Origin: Sporobacter sp963675425
Lineage (GTDB): Bacteria; Bacillota; Clostridia; Oscillospirales; Oscillospiraceae
Direction of reading: 5' to 3'
DNA: 64,000 nucleotides
NCBI GenBank assembly: GCA_963675425.1
Contig: OY776214.1
Coordinates: forward strand, 1,674,001 to 1,738,000
Position numbers and translations under genes: made by a program. The notes below the pieces were generated by a model. It was not told where the DNA came from, did no database searches, and saw only the letters and a list, made by a program, of their open reading frames with translations. Below are positions 1 to 7,306 of this stretch, in pieces. Numbering within the stretch: position 1 is the stretch's first letter; every line of letters begins with the position of its first letter.

Positions 1-1
1 A

Positions 2-58
2 CTTACGGTGTTAAGCTCCTTTGCGCTGCGAGGCCTGTACGCCGAGAATTCGTACTAG
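2..58 (+). CDS. Possible 3' end of an upstream gene (partial)
   Basis: The second reading frame is open from the window edge to a TAG at 56-58 and would encode about 18 C-terminal residues ending in LYAENSY. Codon third positions are GC-rich, as in neighbouring genes, and a terminator follows about 35 bases later. Frame 1 is also open, to a TAG at 76-78, but has poorer codon composition. No function can be assigned. Confidence 0.3.
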   Translation, partial: LTVLSSFALRGLYAENSY

Positions 59-93
59 TCGAAAATCCACTCCCATAGCTTTCCGATAGTTAG

Positions 94-126
94 AGCTGCC
101 GCATCAGGAATGGTGCGGCGGCTTTT
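94..126 (+). terminator. Intrinsic terminator of the upstream unit
   Basis: The arms GCCGCA and TGCGGC, with additional outer pairing AGC/GCT, form a hairpin followed by TTTT. It separates whatever lies left of the window from the diguanylate cyclase gene. Confidence 0.7.
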
Positions 127-177
127 ATTAATAGAAAAGCGTATGAGGTTCACCGATATTTTGAGTAGATCATACGA

Positions 178-206
178 TTGCCCCCCATCCAATATTGTAG
201 TATAAT
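178..206 (+). promoter_or_regulatory. Promoter of the diguanylate cyclase gene
   Basis: TTGCCC at 178-183 and a perfect TATAAT at 201-206 are separated by 17 bases, so transcription would begin near 213. An inverted repeat (CGTATGA at about 140, TCATACG ending at 176) lies directly upstream and could be an operator. Confidence 0.7.
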
Positions 207-348
207 CATGTAAAATTGGGATAGTATTGGAAAATTAGAGGTTAGCCTCAATTGGCTGGCGGGTACCTGACAAATGCGCGCAACGCCCCCAAGGAAAATG
301 CGGACGGCGCTAAAATATTTAAAACCGGTCACAAACGGATATAAAAGG

Positions 349-1623
349 ATGATGCATGTTTTGGATTTGGTTGCCGAACGATTATTCAACTATATAAATG
401 ACGTACTGTACAATCCGGATCGCGCCGAGCTGGAGGTTGAAGCGCTTCCCTCGGGCTTTCAGGAACTGGGGACTGCGCTTGTGAGTTTTGCAAAAGGCGT
501 CATTGAGGTTACTCAGCTCGCAAAAGAGCTGGCATGCGGGCACCTGAGCAGTGAACTGCCGCCGCCCGAAAATGAACTTGCCGCGCCGCTTAATTCGCTC
601 AACGCAACGCTCCGGCAATTGACCTGGCAGACACATCAAATCGCCAGAGGCGATTATCAGCGTGTCGACCTGACGGGTGAGTTTGCCGATGGGTTCAACG
701 TCATGGTGGAGCAGCTCGTCAAGCAGCGGGCGGCGCTGCTGGATGAAATTGAAAGCAGCCAGCGGAAGCTGAGCGCACTGGCCCAAAACAGCATTGTGTA
801 TGAAACAACCTCCGGACAGATGGATCAATGGATTATCATTGCCGACTGTCAGAGCGGGCATTGGCTGTTTGTCAGCCGGGACATAAAGAGAGATCTGATC
901 GATCCCGCTTTTGAGGAGCAGCTGTGTACTTGGATGAACGGGCAGATTAAACTTATCAGGGACAGAGGAAAAACCTACTCAAAAGAACTGGAACTGAAAA
1001 GCGGCGAGGCCGTCCAGAGCTTTTTTGTTACAATATCCCTGAATGACTGGAACGAAGCGGACGTCGTGACCTTTGTTCTCACCGACACCAGCAGTGAGCG
1101 TGAGCGGCTTAAAAAGCTGGAGGATGCCGTTTTTTACGACGTTCTCACCGGGGTACACAACCGATATTACGGTATGGAAATGCTCAAGCAATGGCTCGCT
1201 GAGAATTTAACCTTCATCCTGATTTTTATCGACCTGGATAATCTAAAGTATGTCAACGACCGGCTCGGTCATTTGACGGGGGACCAGTACCTTAAACATG
1301 TAGCGGCAGTCCTGCGCAGGTTCTCGGAGGAGGCGGTCGTGTGCCGTCTGAGCGGAGATGAATTTATGATTCTGGCGAAAGACTGGACGGCTGACCAGGT
1401 GGAAAGCCGCATGGAAACGCTGCGCGACGGCCTGATTGCGGAAAACGCGGAGCCTAACACGCTTTACGATCAAAGCATCAGTTATGGTATGGCTGCAAAC
1501 AGCGACGGGTCCTCGGCCAGTGAGATGATGGGGCTGGCCGACCGGAACATGTACGAATATAAACACCTTCACAAGCCGAAACACCGGACGGAACCACCCG
1601 GGCCAGCCGATCATGGCGGCTGA
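349..1623 (+). CDS. GGDEF diguanylate cyclase
   Basis: This protein is predicted to make cyclic di-GMP from two GTP. Its C-terminal third is a GGDEF domain with DVLTGVHNRYY, the metal/nucleotide motif FIDLDNLKYVND and the active-site signature SGDEF (Ser in place of the first Gly, a tolerated variant). No EAL or HD-GYP phosphodiesterase domain is present. The N-terminal part has a HAMP-like helical region and a PAS-like sensory segment but no clear membrane helix, so it is probably cytoplasmic. The start is ambiguous: the frame is open from ATG 274 and has another ATG at 298. I prefer ATG 349/352, just behind AAAAGG, because the conserved-looking sequence begins there. It lies about 2 kb upstream of three c-di-GMP riboswitches, which may respond to its product. 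Confidence 0.9.
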   Translation: MMHVLDLVAERLFNYINDVLYNPDRAELEVEALPSGFQELGTALVSFAKGVIEVTQLAKELACGHLSSELPPPENELAAPLNSLNATLRQLTWQTHQIARGDYQRVDLTGEFADGFNVMVEQLVKQRAALLDEIESSQRKLSALAQNSIVYETTSGQMDQWIIIADCQSGHWLFVSRDIKRDLIDPAFEEQLCTWMNGQIKLIRDRGKTYSKELELKSGEAVQSFFVTISLNDWNEADVVTFVLTDTSSERERLKKLEDAVFYDVLTGVHNRYYGMEMLKQWLAENLTFILIFIDLDNLKYVNDRLGHLTGDQYLKHVAAVLRRFSEEAVVCRLSGDEFMILAKDWTADQVESRMETLRDGLIAENAEPNTLYDQSISYGMAANSDGSSASEMMGLADRNMYEYKHLHKPKHRTEPPGPADHGG

Positions 1624-1666
1624 TAGCCGGCTTACGGTCAGCCGATCCGGCCTGCTGACCTTTTTG

Positions 1667-1695
1667 TTGAATTTCCGCGCGGAATACGGTACTAT
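1667..1695 (+). promoter_or_regulatory. Promoter upstream of coaW
   Basis: TTGAAT (1667-1672) and TACTAT (1690-1695) are spaced by 17 bases and lie about 90 bases before the pantothenate kinase start codon. Confidence 0.55.
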
Positions 1696-1782
1696 TGTAC
1701 AACTACCGGTTTGAAGCGCTGGATTGGGGCGTTTGCACAAAGAAGCCGGTTTTATAAATTTTTAAGGTATTGGTTGAGGTCA

Positions 1783-2607
1783 ATGAGTATCATACTGGGT
1801 ATCGATATCGGCGGATCGACGACGAAAATCGTGGGATACCGTCAAAACGGAGAATTTATCTCCTGTGTACAGGTCCGCGCGGAGGACGCTGTGACATCCG
1901 CTTACGGTGCGTTTGGCAAATACCTAAAGCAAAACGCGCTGAGTATCCATGATATCGGAAAGATCTATCTGACGGGGGTCGGTTCCTCACAGATTGAGGA
2001 TAATATCTATCAGATTGAAACAATACGGGTCGATGAATTTCGCGCCATCGGCCTTGGCGGCCTGGCACTCAGCGGGAAAGAGCAGGCGCTTGTCGTCAGT
2101 CTGGGTACGGGGACGGCCTTTGTCCGGGCGTCAAAGGATGAAATCCAGCACATTGGCGGCAGTGGTGTCGGGGGCGGTACGATTGTCGGCCTGTGCAGCC
2201 GGTTTGTCAACGTCAACTCGTTTGATACGATCACCGAGTTGGCTTCCGTCGGCGACTTGTCCAATGTGGATTTAATGATCAAGGATATCAGCAGCGTTGA
2301 TATGAGCATGTTGCCGGGCCATTTCACAGCATCCAACTTCGGTAAGCTGCGGGACACGGCCACCAACGCGGACATCACGCTAGGGATTTTAAACCTGACG
2401 TTTCAGACGATCGGGATGATGGCTGTTTTCGCCACGAGAAACGATACGATTAAGGATGTCATTTTAACGGGCATGCTTTCGGTTATGCCGCAGCTTGAGG
2501 GCATTTTCGCCGGACTCGAACAGCTGCACGATTTGAATTTCATCATCCCGGAGCATGCCATTTACGCCACGGCGATTGGCGCGGCTTTGTCAGATTTTAA
2601 GGCTTAG
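1783..2607 (+). CDS. coaW: Type II pantothenate kinase
   Basis: The enzyme phosphorylates pantothenate, the first step of coenzyme A synthesis, in the cytoplasm. The protein opens with the ASKHA-family phosphate loop GIDIGGSTTK and contains VSLGTGTA and the glycine-rich GGSGVGGGT, typical of eukaryote-like/staphylococcal type II kinases, at a normal length of about 274 residues. The frame is open upstream to 1711, but the ATG at 1783 sits 8 bases behind GAGGT and begins precisely at the conserved MSIILGIDIGG, so I take it as the start. Type II enzymes are generally insensitive to CoA feedback, which is family knowledge rather than something seen here. It has its own promoter and no clear operon partner. 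Confidence 0.92.
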   Translation: MSIILGIDIGGSTTKIVGYRQNGEFISCVQVRAEDAVTSAYGAFGKYLKQNALSIHDIGKIYLTGVGSSQIEDNIYQIETIRVDEFRAIGLGGLALSGKEQALVVSLGTGTAFVRASKDEIQHIGGSGVGGGTIVGLCSRFVNVNSFDTITELASVGDLSNVDLMIKDISSVDMSMLPGHFTASNFGKLRDTATNADITLGILNLTFQTIGMMAVFATRNDTIKDVILTGMLSVMPQLEGIFAGLEQLHDLNFIIPEHAIYATAIGAALSDFKA

Positions 2608-2646
2608 CGCGAGGTTTAGCCTAAGACGGGGTAAGGATAAAAAAAC

Positions 2647-2799
2647 GTGGCGGATTTCCGTTTTGAGAACGCTGCTTTTGAGGCTATAAGAGATGCAATA
2701 TATGACCCATATGATGTCTTTAGCGCCTGCCGATTAAAACGCTTCACCCTTGCTGAAAGCGGATATGTTGTCTGTAAGCCGATATTTAGAATATTTTAG
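2647..2799 (+). CDS. Possible small ORF, 50 residues, unrecognised
   Basis: A GTG start lies 9 bases after AAGGA and opens a 50-residue frame beginning MADFRFENAAFEA and ending PIFRIF, with a helical N-terminus and two cysteines. I recognise no family. It sits between coaW and the riboswitch array, where nothing else explains the sequence. It could equally be a decayed gene fragment. Confidence 0.3.
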   Translation: MADFRFENAAFEAIRDAIYDPYDVFSACRLKRFTLAESGYVVCKPIFRIF

Positions 2800-2818
2800 G
2801 GAATTTTGTATTTTTTTC

Positions 2819-2847
2819 TGGACAAACAGAGGCAACTGTGGTATCAT
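2819..2847 (+). promoter_or_regulatory. Promoter of the riboswitch-subtilase transcript
   Basis: TGGACA (2819-2824) and TATCAT (2842-2847) are spaced by 17 bases. The transcript would start near 2854, run through all three c-di-GMP aptamers and reach the subtilase at 3558, giving a leader of about 700 bases. Confidence 0.65.
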
Positions 2848-2954
2848 GTAAATAACTTACAAAACAATCTGCGAACGCATTAAACCTATAAAGGGTTTTT
2901 GCTTCAGGCGGCAATATTTATTTCAAGTTTTTAAGCTAATTCGACATAAAACTG

Positions 2955-3048
2955 AATACCCGGCAAACTCATCGAAAGGTGACGACGCAAAGCTAAAGGG
3001 GCTAAAGCGGACACGATTGATTGTGCGCAAGGCCAGCCAGTTGCACAG
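2955..3048 (+). promoter_or_regulatory. c-di-GMP-I (GEMM) riboswitch aptamer 1 of 3
   Basis: The GEMM-I core is present in order: GGCAAAC, a GAAA-capped hairpin, GACGCAAAGC, GGGCTAAAG, a variable P3 hairpin (ATTGATTGTGCGC region), then GCCAGCCAGTTGC. It binds cyclic di-GMP in known members. A terminator follows at 3077-3117. Confidence 0.9.
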
Positions 3049-3076
3049 GATGTATTTTACATACATTCGTCTTTTG

Positions 3077-3117
3077 GGCTCTTGTTTAGCTGTCGTTAAA
3101 CGGAGCTTTTTGTTTTG
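3077..3117 (+). terminator. Expression-platform terminator of riboswitch 1
   Basis: GGGCTC and GGAGCT arms with inner GTTTAGC/GTTAAAC pairing are followed by TTTTTGTTTT. The position right behind the aptamer suggests ligand-controlled termination. Confidence 0.7.
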
Positions 3118-3167
3118 TGAAAACACAGGATTTCCAAGTAATTAGATGAAGCAGCTATAAAATAAAA

Positions 3168-3262
3168 CTAAATACTCGGCAAACTCATCGAAAGGTGACG
3201 ACGCAAAGCTAAAGGGGCTAAAGTGGACGATTAATCGTGCGCAAAGCCAGCCAGTTGCAGTT
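3168..3262 (+). promoter_or_regulatory. c-di-GMP-I (GEMM) riboswitch aptamer 2 of 3
   Basis: The same core repeats with near-identical sequence (CGGCAAACTCATCGAAAGG, GACGACGCAAAGC, GGGGCTAAAG, GCCAGCCAGTTGC). A small hairpin GGGTGC/GCACCC at about 3269-3286 lies between aptamer and terminator and may belong to the switching platform. Confidence 0.9.
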
Positions 3263-3289
3263 TATAACGGGTGCATTTGTGCACCCATG

Positions 3290-3336
3290 AAGCCTCCTTT
3301 TTAGCTTTTAAGGTTAAAGGAGGCTTTTTGCTTTTT
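3290..3336 (+). terminator. Expression-platform terminator of riboswitch 2
   Basis: AAGCCTCCTTT pairs with AAAGGAGGCTT across a 13-base loop and is followed by a T-rich run to 3336. It is the strongest of the three terminators. Confidence 0.85.
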
Positions 3337-3402
3337 TCGGCCAACCGCGCCGGGCTTGCTGAGGTGACTGACGGCGCGTGTGCATCCAATCAGCAGGCCT
3401 AT

Positions 3403-3492
3403 AACTGAATATTCGGCAAACTCATCGAAAGATGACGACGCAAAGCTAAAGGGACTAAGGCGGATTTCCGCTATGTCAGCCAGTTGCACATC
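3403..3492 (+). promoter_or_regulatory. c-di-GMP-I (GEMM) riboswitch aptamer 3 of 3
   Basis: This third GEMM-I core (CGGCAAACTCATCGAAAG, GACGACGCAAAGC, GGGACTAAGG, GTCAGCCAGTTGC) has a shorter P3 stem than the first two. It directly precedes the terminator that contains the subtilase ribosome binding site. Confidence 0.9.
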
Positions 3493-3521
3493 CTGTATTT
3501 CACAATACAGCTGTCTTTACT

Positions 3522-3557
3522 GGCATCCTTTTAGCGATCGTTAAAGGGATGTTTTTT
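3522..3557 (+). terminator. Terminator of riboswitch 3, overlapping the subtilase RBS
   Basis: CATCCTTTTAGCG pairs with CGTTAAAGGGATG and is followed by TTTTTT. The descending arm holds AAAGGG (3543-3548), the only good ribosome binding site for the ATG at 3558. Folding would therefore both end transcription and hide the RBS. Confidence 0.75.
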
Positions 3558-4580
3558 ATGATCAAAACACACAAAAGAAAATGGATAGCATGGGTTATTT
3601 GCCTGGCCGCGGTGCTGAGCATTTGTCCGGCCGGCGGACTCAGCCGGACGGCCCATATGGCGGCCGCCGAACCGGATGATTCTTTATACGGCGCCACGCA
3701 GAAAAAAGCCTTTGACGCCATGTTCATCACCGAGGCTTGGGACGTGACGGGCGGCAGCGAGGACATTGTCGTTGCCGTATTGGATACGGGTGTGGCACAA
3801 GATCATCCGGAGTTGGACGGTAAGGTGGCATCGGGCGGCTACAATTTTATAAGCGACACGAGCGATACGTCCGACGATAACGGACACGGCACAAAGATTG
3901 CCGGCATCATTGCCGCTATCGGGAATAACGACGAGGGAATCGCCGGCGCGACGCAAAACTGCCGTATACTGCCCGTCAAGGTGCTTGACGCCAAAGGGAA
4001 CGGCCCGGTGAGCACGATAGCGAAGGGTATCCGATACGCCGTGGACCACGGTGCGAACATCATTAATCTCAGCCTCACCTGCGATGGGTACTACCAAGCG
4101 CTTCAGGACGCTATTGATTACGCCTACAGTAAAAATATCCTAGTTATAGCCGCGTCCGGCAATACGGGCGGCGCGGTTTTATATCCAGCCGCCTGTGAGC
4201 ACGCCGCGGCGGTTGGCGCAGTCACCAACGCCGGGAAGCTCGCGGCTTATTCCAATTACGGCAGAGGGCAAGCGCTGGTGGCCACTGGCAGCGGTATATT
4301 CAGCATCACGCCGGACGGCGGTTACGCTATCAGCTCCGGCACCTCATATGCCGTGCCGTTCGTCTCCTCGCTGGCCGCGCTGCTGTTGAGCGTCAACGAG
4401 GCGTACACGCCGGACGAGCTCATTTCTATTATGCAGGAAACGGCTAGCGACCTCGGCGATGCCGGATGGGACACGCATTACGGATACGGCTGCGTCGATT
4501 TCAGCGCGGCGCTGAGCTACGCCGAAGCGGAGCTGTCTTCCGGCGATACAAATATGGAAATCGTGACGAATGCGGCATAG
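3558..4580 (+). CDS. Secreted subtilisin-like serine protease (S8)
   Basis: A 340-residue S8 peptidase. The N-terminus is basic, then hydrophobic (WIAWVICLAAVLSICPAGG), consistent with secretion. The catalytic triad is complete: Asp76 in VLDTGV, His110 in DNGHGTKIAG and Ser263 in SSGTSYAVPF, with the oxyanion Asn in AASGN. There is no long prodomain and no SLH or anchor domain, so the mature enzyme should be released or loosely cell-associated. The start is taken at ATG 3558, 9 bases behind AAAGGG; the in-frame ATG at 3549 lies inside the terminator stem. Three c-di-GMP-I riboswitches precede it, so protease output is probably set by c-di-GMP. C-di-GMP-controlled secreted proteases are known in other Clostridia, e.g. 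the metalloprotease system of C. difficile. The substrate is unknown. Confidence 0.92.
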   Translation: MIKTHKRKWIAWVICLAAVLSICPAGGLSRTAHMAAAEPDDSLYGATQKKAFDAMFITEAWDVTGGSEDIVVAVLDTGVAQDHPELDGKVASGGYNFISDTSDTSDDNGHGTKIAGIIAAIGNNDEGIAGATQNCRILPVKVLDAKGNGPVSTIAKGIRYAVDHGANIINLSLTCDGYYQALQDAIDYAYSKNILVIAASGNTGGAVLYPAACEHAAAVGAVTNAGKLAAYSNYGRGQALVATGSGIFSITPDGGYAISSGTSYAVPFVSSLAALLLSVNEAYTPDELISIMQETASDLGDAGWDTHYGYGCVDFSAALSYAEAELSSGDTNMEIVTNAA

Positions 4581-4683
4581 TAATGAAGCGGTGTGTGAAT
4601 ACAACAAGTACCCTGCTTTATAGTATTGGAGCAAACCACATGTTGATAATAAAAAGCTGTTGCTCATCCCTCTCTTAATGTCA

Positions 4684-4709
4684 AAGCGCCCGCCTGCCGG
4701 CGGGCGCTT
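4684..4709. terminator. Bidirectional terminator
   Basis: A perfect 11-bp stem, AAGCGCCCGCC/GGCGGGCGCTT with a 4-base loop, lies between the convergent subtilase (+) and glycyl radical enzyme (-) genes. Confidence 0.8.
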
Positions 4710-4724
4710 GGCTTTATTGAGCGT

Positions 4725-7178
4725 TTAGATCATATTTTCGTTTCGGGCAATGATGTCGTTTTGTAGGTCTACCCCCAGCTCGACGAAGTAGGCGGAGTAG
4801 CCGGCGATACGGACAACGAGGTCACGGTATTCCGTGGGTGCCTTCTGTGCCTTGCGCAGCGTCTCGGTGTCAACAACGTTGTACTGGACCTCCATGCCGC
4901 CTTCTTCAAAGTACGCCTTTGTCATGTCGCGCAGCTTCTCGACGCCGTCGTCCCGGGACAGAACCGTCGGGTGCATCCGCAGGTTGACGGCAATGCCGCC
5001 GGAGAAGTGGTGATGATCAAAGCAGCACGAGGAGACGAAAACCGCCGTCGGGCCGCCCGTATCGCGCGACTGGGCCGGGGACATGGCGTCGGCCAGGGGT
5101 TCGCCGGTACGGCGTCCGTCGGGCGTGGCAAACGTGAACCAGCCCTGGGCGATATGGTCGGACGCGCCGTACAGGCCGGACCCGTATTTTTTAGAGCGGA
5201 CGCTGTAGCATTCGCTGCAGATATTGTAGTACAGGTCAACACACCATTTGAGTTCCTCGTCGACATAGGGGTCGGCGTTGCCGTAATGGGGGACCTTGTT
5301 TAGAATCTGCTGGCGCAGCGGCTCATGGCCCTCCCAGTTAGAAATCCACGCGTCGTACAGCTCCCGTGTTGATACGAGCTTTTCATCAAAGCACATGTAT
5401 TTGATGGTGGACAGAGAGTCGGCCAGAGTGGCAAGGCCGGTGGCTGTGCCGCCGTAGCCGTTGTATTTGCAGCCGCCGGCTGTGCAGTCCTTTCCGGACT
5501 CCATACAGCCCTCCATGGAGACGGAGAGCATCGGCTGGGTCAGGTGGTAGTAGCTGATGTATTCGGCGTAGTTGTTCATGGTGACGTACATCTTCTGGAT
5601 ATAGCGGCCGAGCTTCTCAACGGCGCTGCGCACCTCGTCGATGGATTTCATGTTGTACAGATAATCTGTCTTGAGCGAACACTGCTCGCCGTTCATCGGA
5701 TTGATGCCGTTATTAATGGCCATGTTAAAGATGCTGCCCCACATGACGGTGGCGTTCGGCGGGAAAATACCGTTGCCGGCGGGGAAGTCCCGTCCGCAGC
5801 CGACGATTTCCTGGCAGCCGATGATGCCGTAGTCGCGCGCGTCCTCCAGGGAGAAGCCGCGCTCCGCCATAATAGTCGGGATGATGACCTCGTCGTTTTG
5901 ATACAGCGGCAGCCCGCCGACGAGCTTGGATGTGGCGATGGCGCAGTCCCAAAGCTTGTCGGGGCTGTTTTTATTAAAGCGCAGAGAAATGGTGGGGTCG
6001 TGCAGCTTCAAGCGGCCGACGGTTTCAAGCGCCAAGTAGGTGACGGGATTCGTGGCGTCTTGGCCGGTTTTAGGGTCGACGCCGCCAAGGGTCGTGTGCT
6101 GATAGGTGTTGCCCACACCGGTGATGGTTACGATCTTGGCCGGGGCCGCGCCGTAAAAGCAGTTGGCCTTTAAGAAGAACGCGTCTACGATTTCCTGTGC
6201 CTCGTCCATGGTGATAACGCCCTCGTCCAAATCCTTTTGCAGGTACGGCCAGGTGTACTGGTCAAACCGGCCGAAGGAGGGGGAGGGGATAACCGTCTCA
6301 AGCGTTATGAGAAGTTGGTACATAATGACGCCCTGGCAGGCCTCCCAGAAGCTTCTGGCCGGATTTTCGGAGAGGTTCATAAGGCCGTCGGCCATTTTCT
6401 CAAGCTCGGCCTTACGCTTCGGTTCAGTGCAGGCGGCGGCTTTTTCCGCCACGGCGGCAGCGTAACGCTTGATAAATATCATCGCCGACTCGCAGGAGAT
6501 TTGAGCGGATTTATAGAACATGTACCGGTCCATATCCTCGCCCATCATATTGCCGTGATGCGCCTCAATCCAGTCGGTGGCTTCCTGCCACAGGGCCTTG
6601 TAGCCAACCTTCAGGATCTTCGGATAACCGGCGATCAGATGTCCGGCCGACAGGCTGATGAGACCCATGCCGCTACGGTCATAGCTGCTGACGCCGAGAC
6701 GGGCCAGCTCGTCGAAGCCTTCCGGCTGCCAGGCATCGGCCACAGTGCCGACCTTTTTGTTTTCCCAGTAAGGGTAGATGGCTTCCAGCGCGGCGCAGTC
6801 TTCCTCGCTGATGCTGATTTTAACCTCTTCGTTATCGGGATTGTGATACAGTCCGTCCTCGCGCATGGTCCACTCGCCGCTGCGTACGGCGTTTGAAATC
6901 CAGTCGCTCATCGCGCCCCATTCGGGATACGCGGGACTGGAGAAGAAGTACGGGCCCTTGCCGCCGACAATTAATTCATCATCGTCGACGTACGTTGTGA
7001 TTTTCTCGGCAATCTCCTTCATCATTAAAGGGCGCTTTATAATGGGGACGACGTTTTCGTATTTTTTACTGGCCTCGGTGATGATAACGCCGCGCTCGGC
7101 GTCGCAGCGGATGACGCGGTCGCGGATGCGCTCGCGCATCTTCCAGATACGATCTGTAGCCGGTTTGAACTGATACAT
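4725..7178 (-). CDS. Glycyl radical enzyme of the PFL/glycerol dehydratase family
   Basis: An 817-residue glycyl radical enzyme, which performs oxygen-sensitive radical chemistry in anaerobes. The C-terminal radical motif VRIAGYSAYF is intact (radical Gly about 793), and the thiyl cysteine is Cys455 in GIIGCQEIVGCG. The Cys-x-Glu arrangement is that of dehydratases, lyases and decarboxylases rather than pyruvate formate-lyase, but GCQE differs from the common GCVE, so the substrate cannot be named. ATG 7178 sits 7 bases behind AGAGGAGG; an in-frame TTG at 7181 is less well placed. No radical SAM activating enzyme is adjacent, which is unusual for the family. Its promoter shares an upstream box with the GPH symporter gene at 8528-9940, so that transporter may import its substrate. 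Confidence 0.9.
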   Translation of the reverse strand: MYQFKPATDRIWKMRERIRDRVIRCDAERGVIITEASKKYENVVPIIKRPLMMKEIAEKITTYVDDDELIVGGKGPYFFSSPAYPEWGAMSDWISNAVRSGEWTMREDGLYHNPDNEEVKISISEEDCAALEAIYPYWENKKVGTVADAWQPEGFDELARLGVSSYDRSGMGLISLSAGHLIAGYPKILKVGYKALWQEATDWIEAHHGNMMGEDMDRYMFYKSAQISCESAMIFIKRYAAAVAEKAAACTEPKRKAELEKMADGLMNLSENPARSFWEACQGVIMYQLLITLETVIPSPSFGRFDQYTWPYLQKDLDEGVITMDEAQEIVDAFFLKANCFYGAAPAKIVTITGVGNTYQHTTLGGVDPKTGQDATNPVTYLALETVGRLKLHDPTISLRFNKNSPDKLWDCAIATSKLVGGLPLYQNDEVIIPTIMAERGFSLEDARDYGIIGCQEIVGCGRDFPAGNGIFPPNATVMWGSIFNMAINNGINPMNGEQCSLKTDYLYNMKSIDEVRSAVEKLGRYIQKMYVTMNNYAEYISYYHLTQPMLSVSMEGCMESGKDCTAGGCKYNGYGGTATGLATLADSLSTIKYMCFDEKLVSTRELYDAWISNWEGHEPLRQQILNKVPHYGNADPYVDEELKWCVDLYYNICSECYSVRSKKYGSGLYGASDHIAQGWFTFATPDGRRTGEPLADAMSPAQSRDTGGPTAVFVSSCCFDHHHFSGGIAVNLRMHPTVLSRDDGVEKLRDMTKAYFEEGGMEVQYNVVDTETLRKAQKAPTEYRDLVVRIAGYSAYFVELGVDLQNDIIARNENMI

Positions 7179-7219
7179 CAAGATGCCTCCTCTTTATTTC
7201 CAGTTAGTTTTTTATTACC

Positions 7220-7248
7220 ATTTTACGCTGAAACTGGTGAAAACTCAA
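7220..7248 (-). promoter_or_regulatory. Promoter of the glycyl radical enzyme gene
   Basis: Read on the minus strand, TTGAGT (7248-7243) and TAAAAT (7225-7220) are spaced by 17 bases. An upstream box at 7266-7300 ends 17 bases before the -35, the same distance as in the symporter promoter. Confidence 0.7.
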
Positions 7249-7265
7249 CTGAAAAGCACCCGGTA

Positions 7266-7300
7266 CATATACAAATTCGGTATGACGGTATAACCTGACG
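7266..7300 (-). promoter_or_regulatory. Shared upstream box, copy 1
   Basis: 35 bases, identical at 28 positions to the box at 10285-10319. On the plus strand the conserved blocks are CATATACAA, TTCG, ATG and GTATAAC. The outer parts form an imperfect dyad of TATAC and GTATA. It is probably an activator site because it lies upstream of the -35. Confidence 0.65.
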
Positions 7301-7306
7301 CATACA

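Noticed and set aside
47..58. Adjacent EcoRI- and SpeI-like sites (GAATTC, ACTAGT) near the window start
   Set aside because: Too little sequence to claim a cloning junction; both sites can arise by chance and the flanking sequence is consistent with native DNA.
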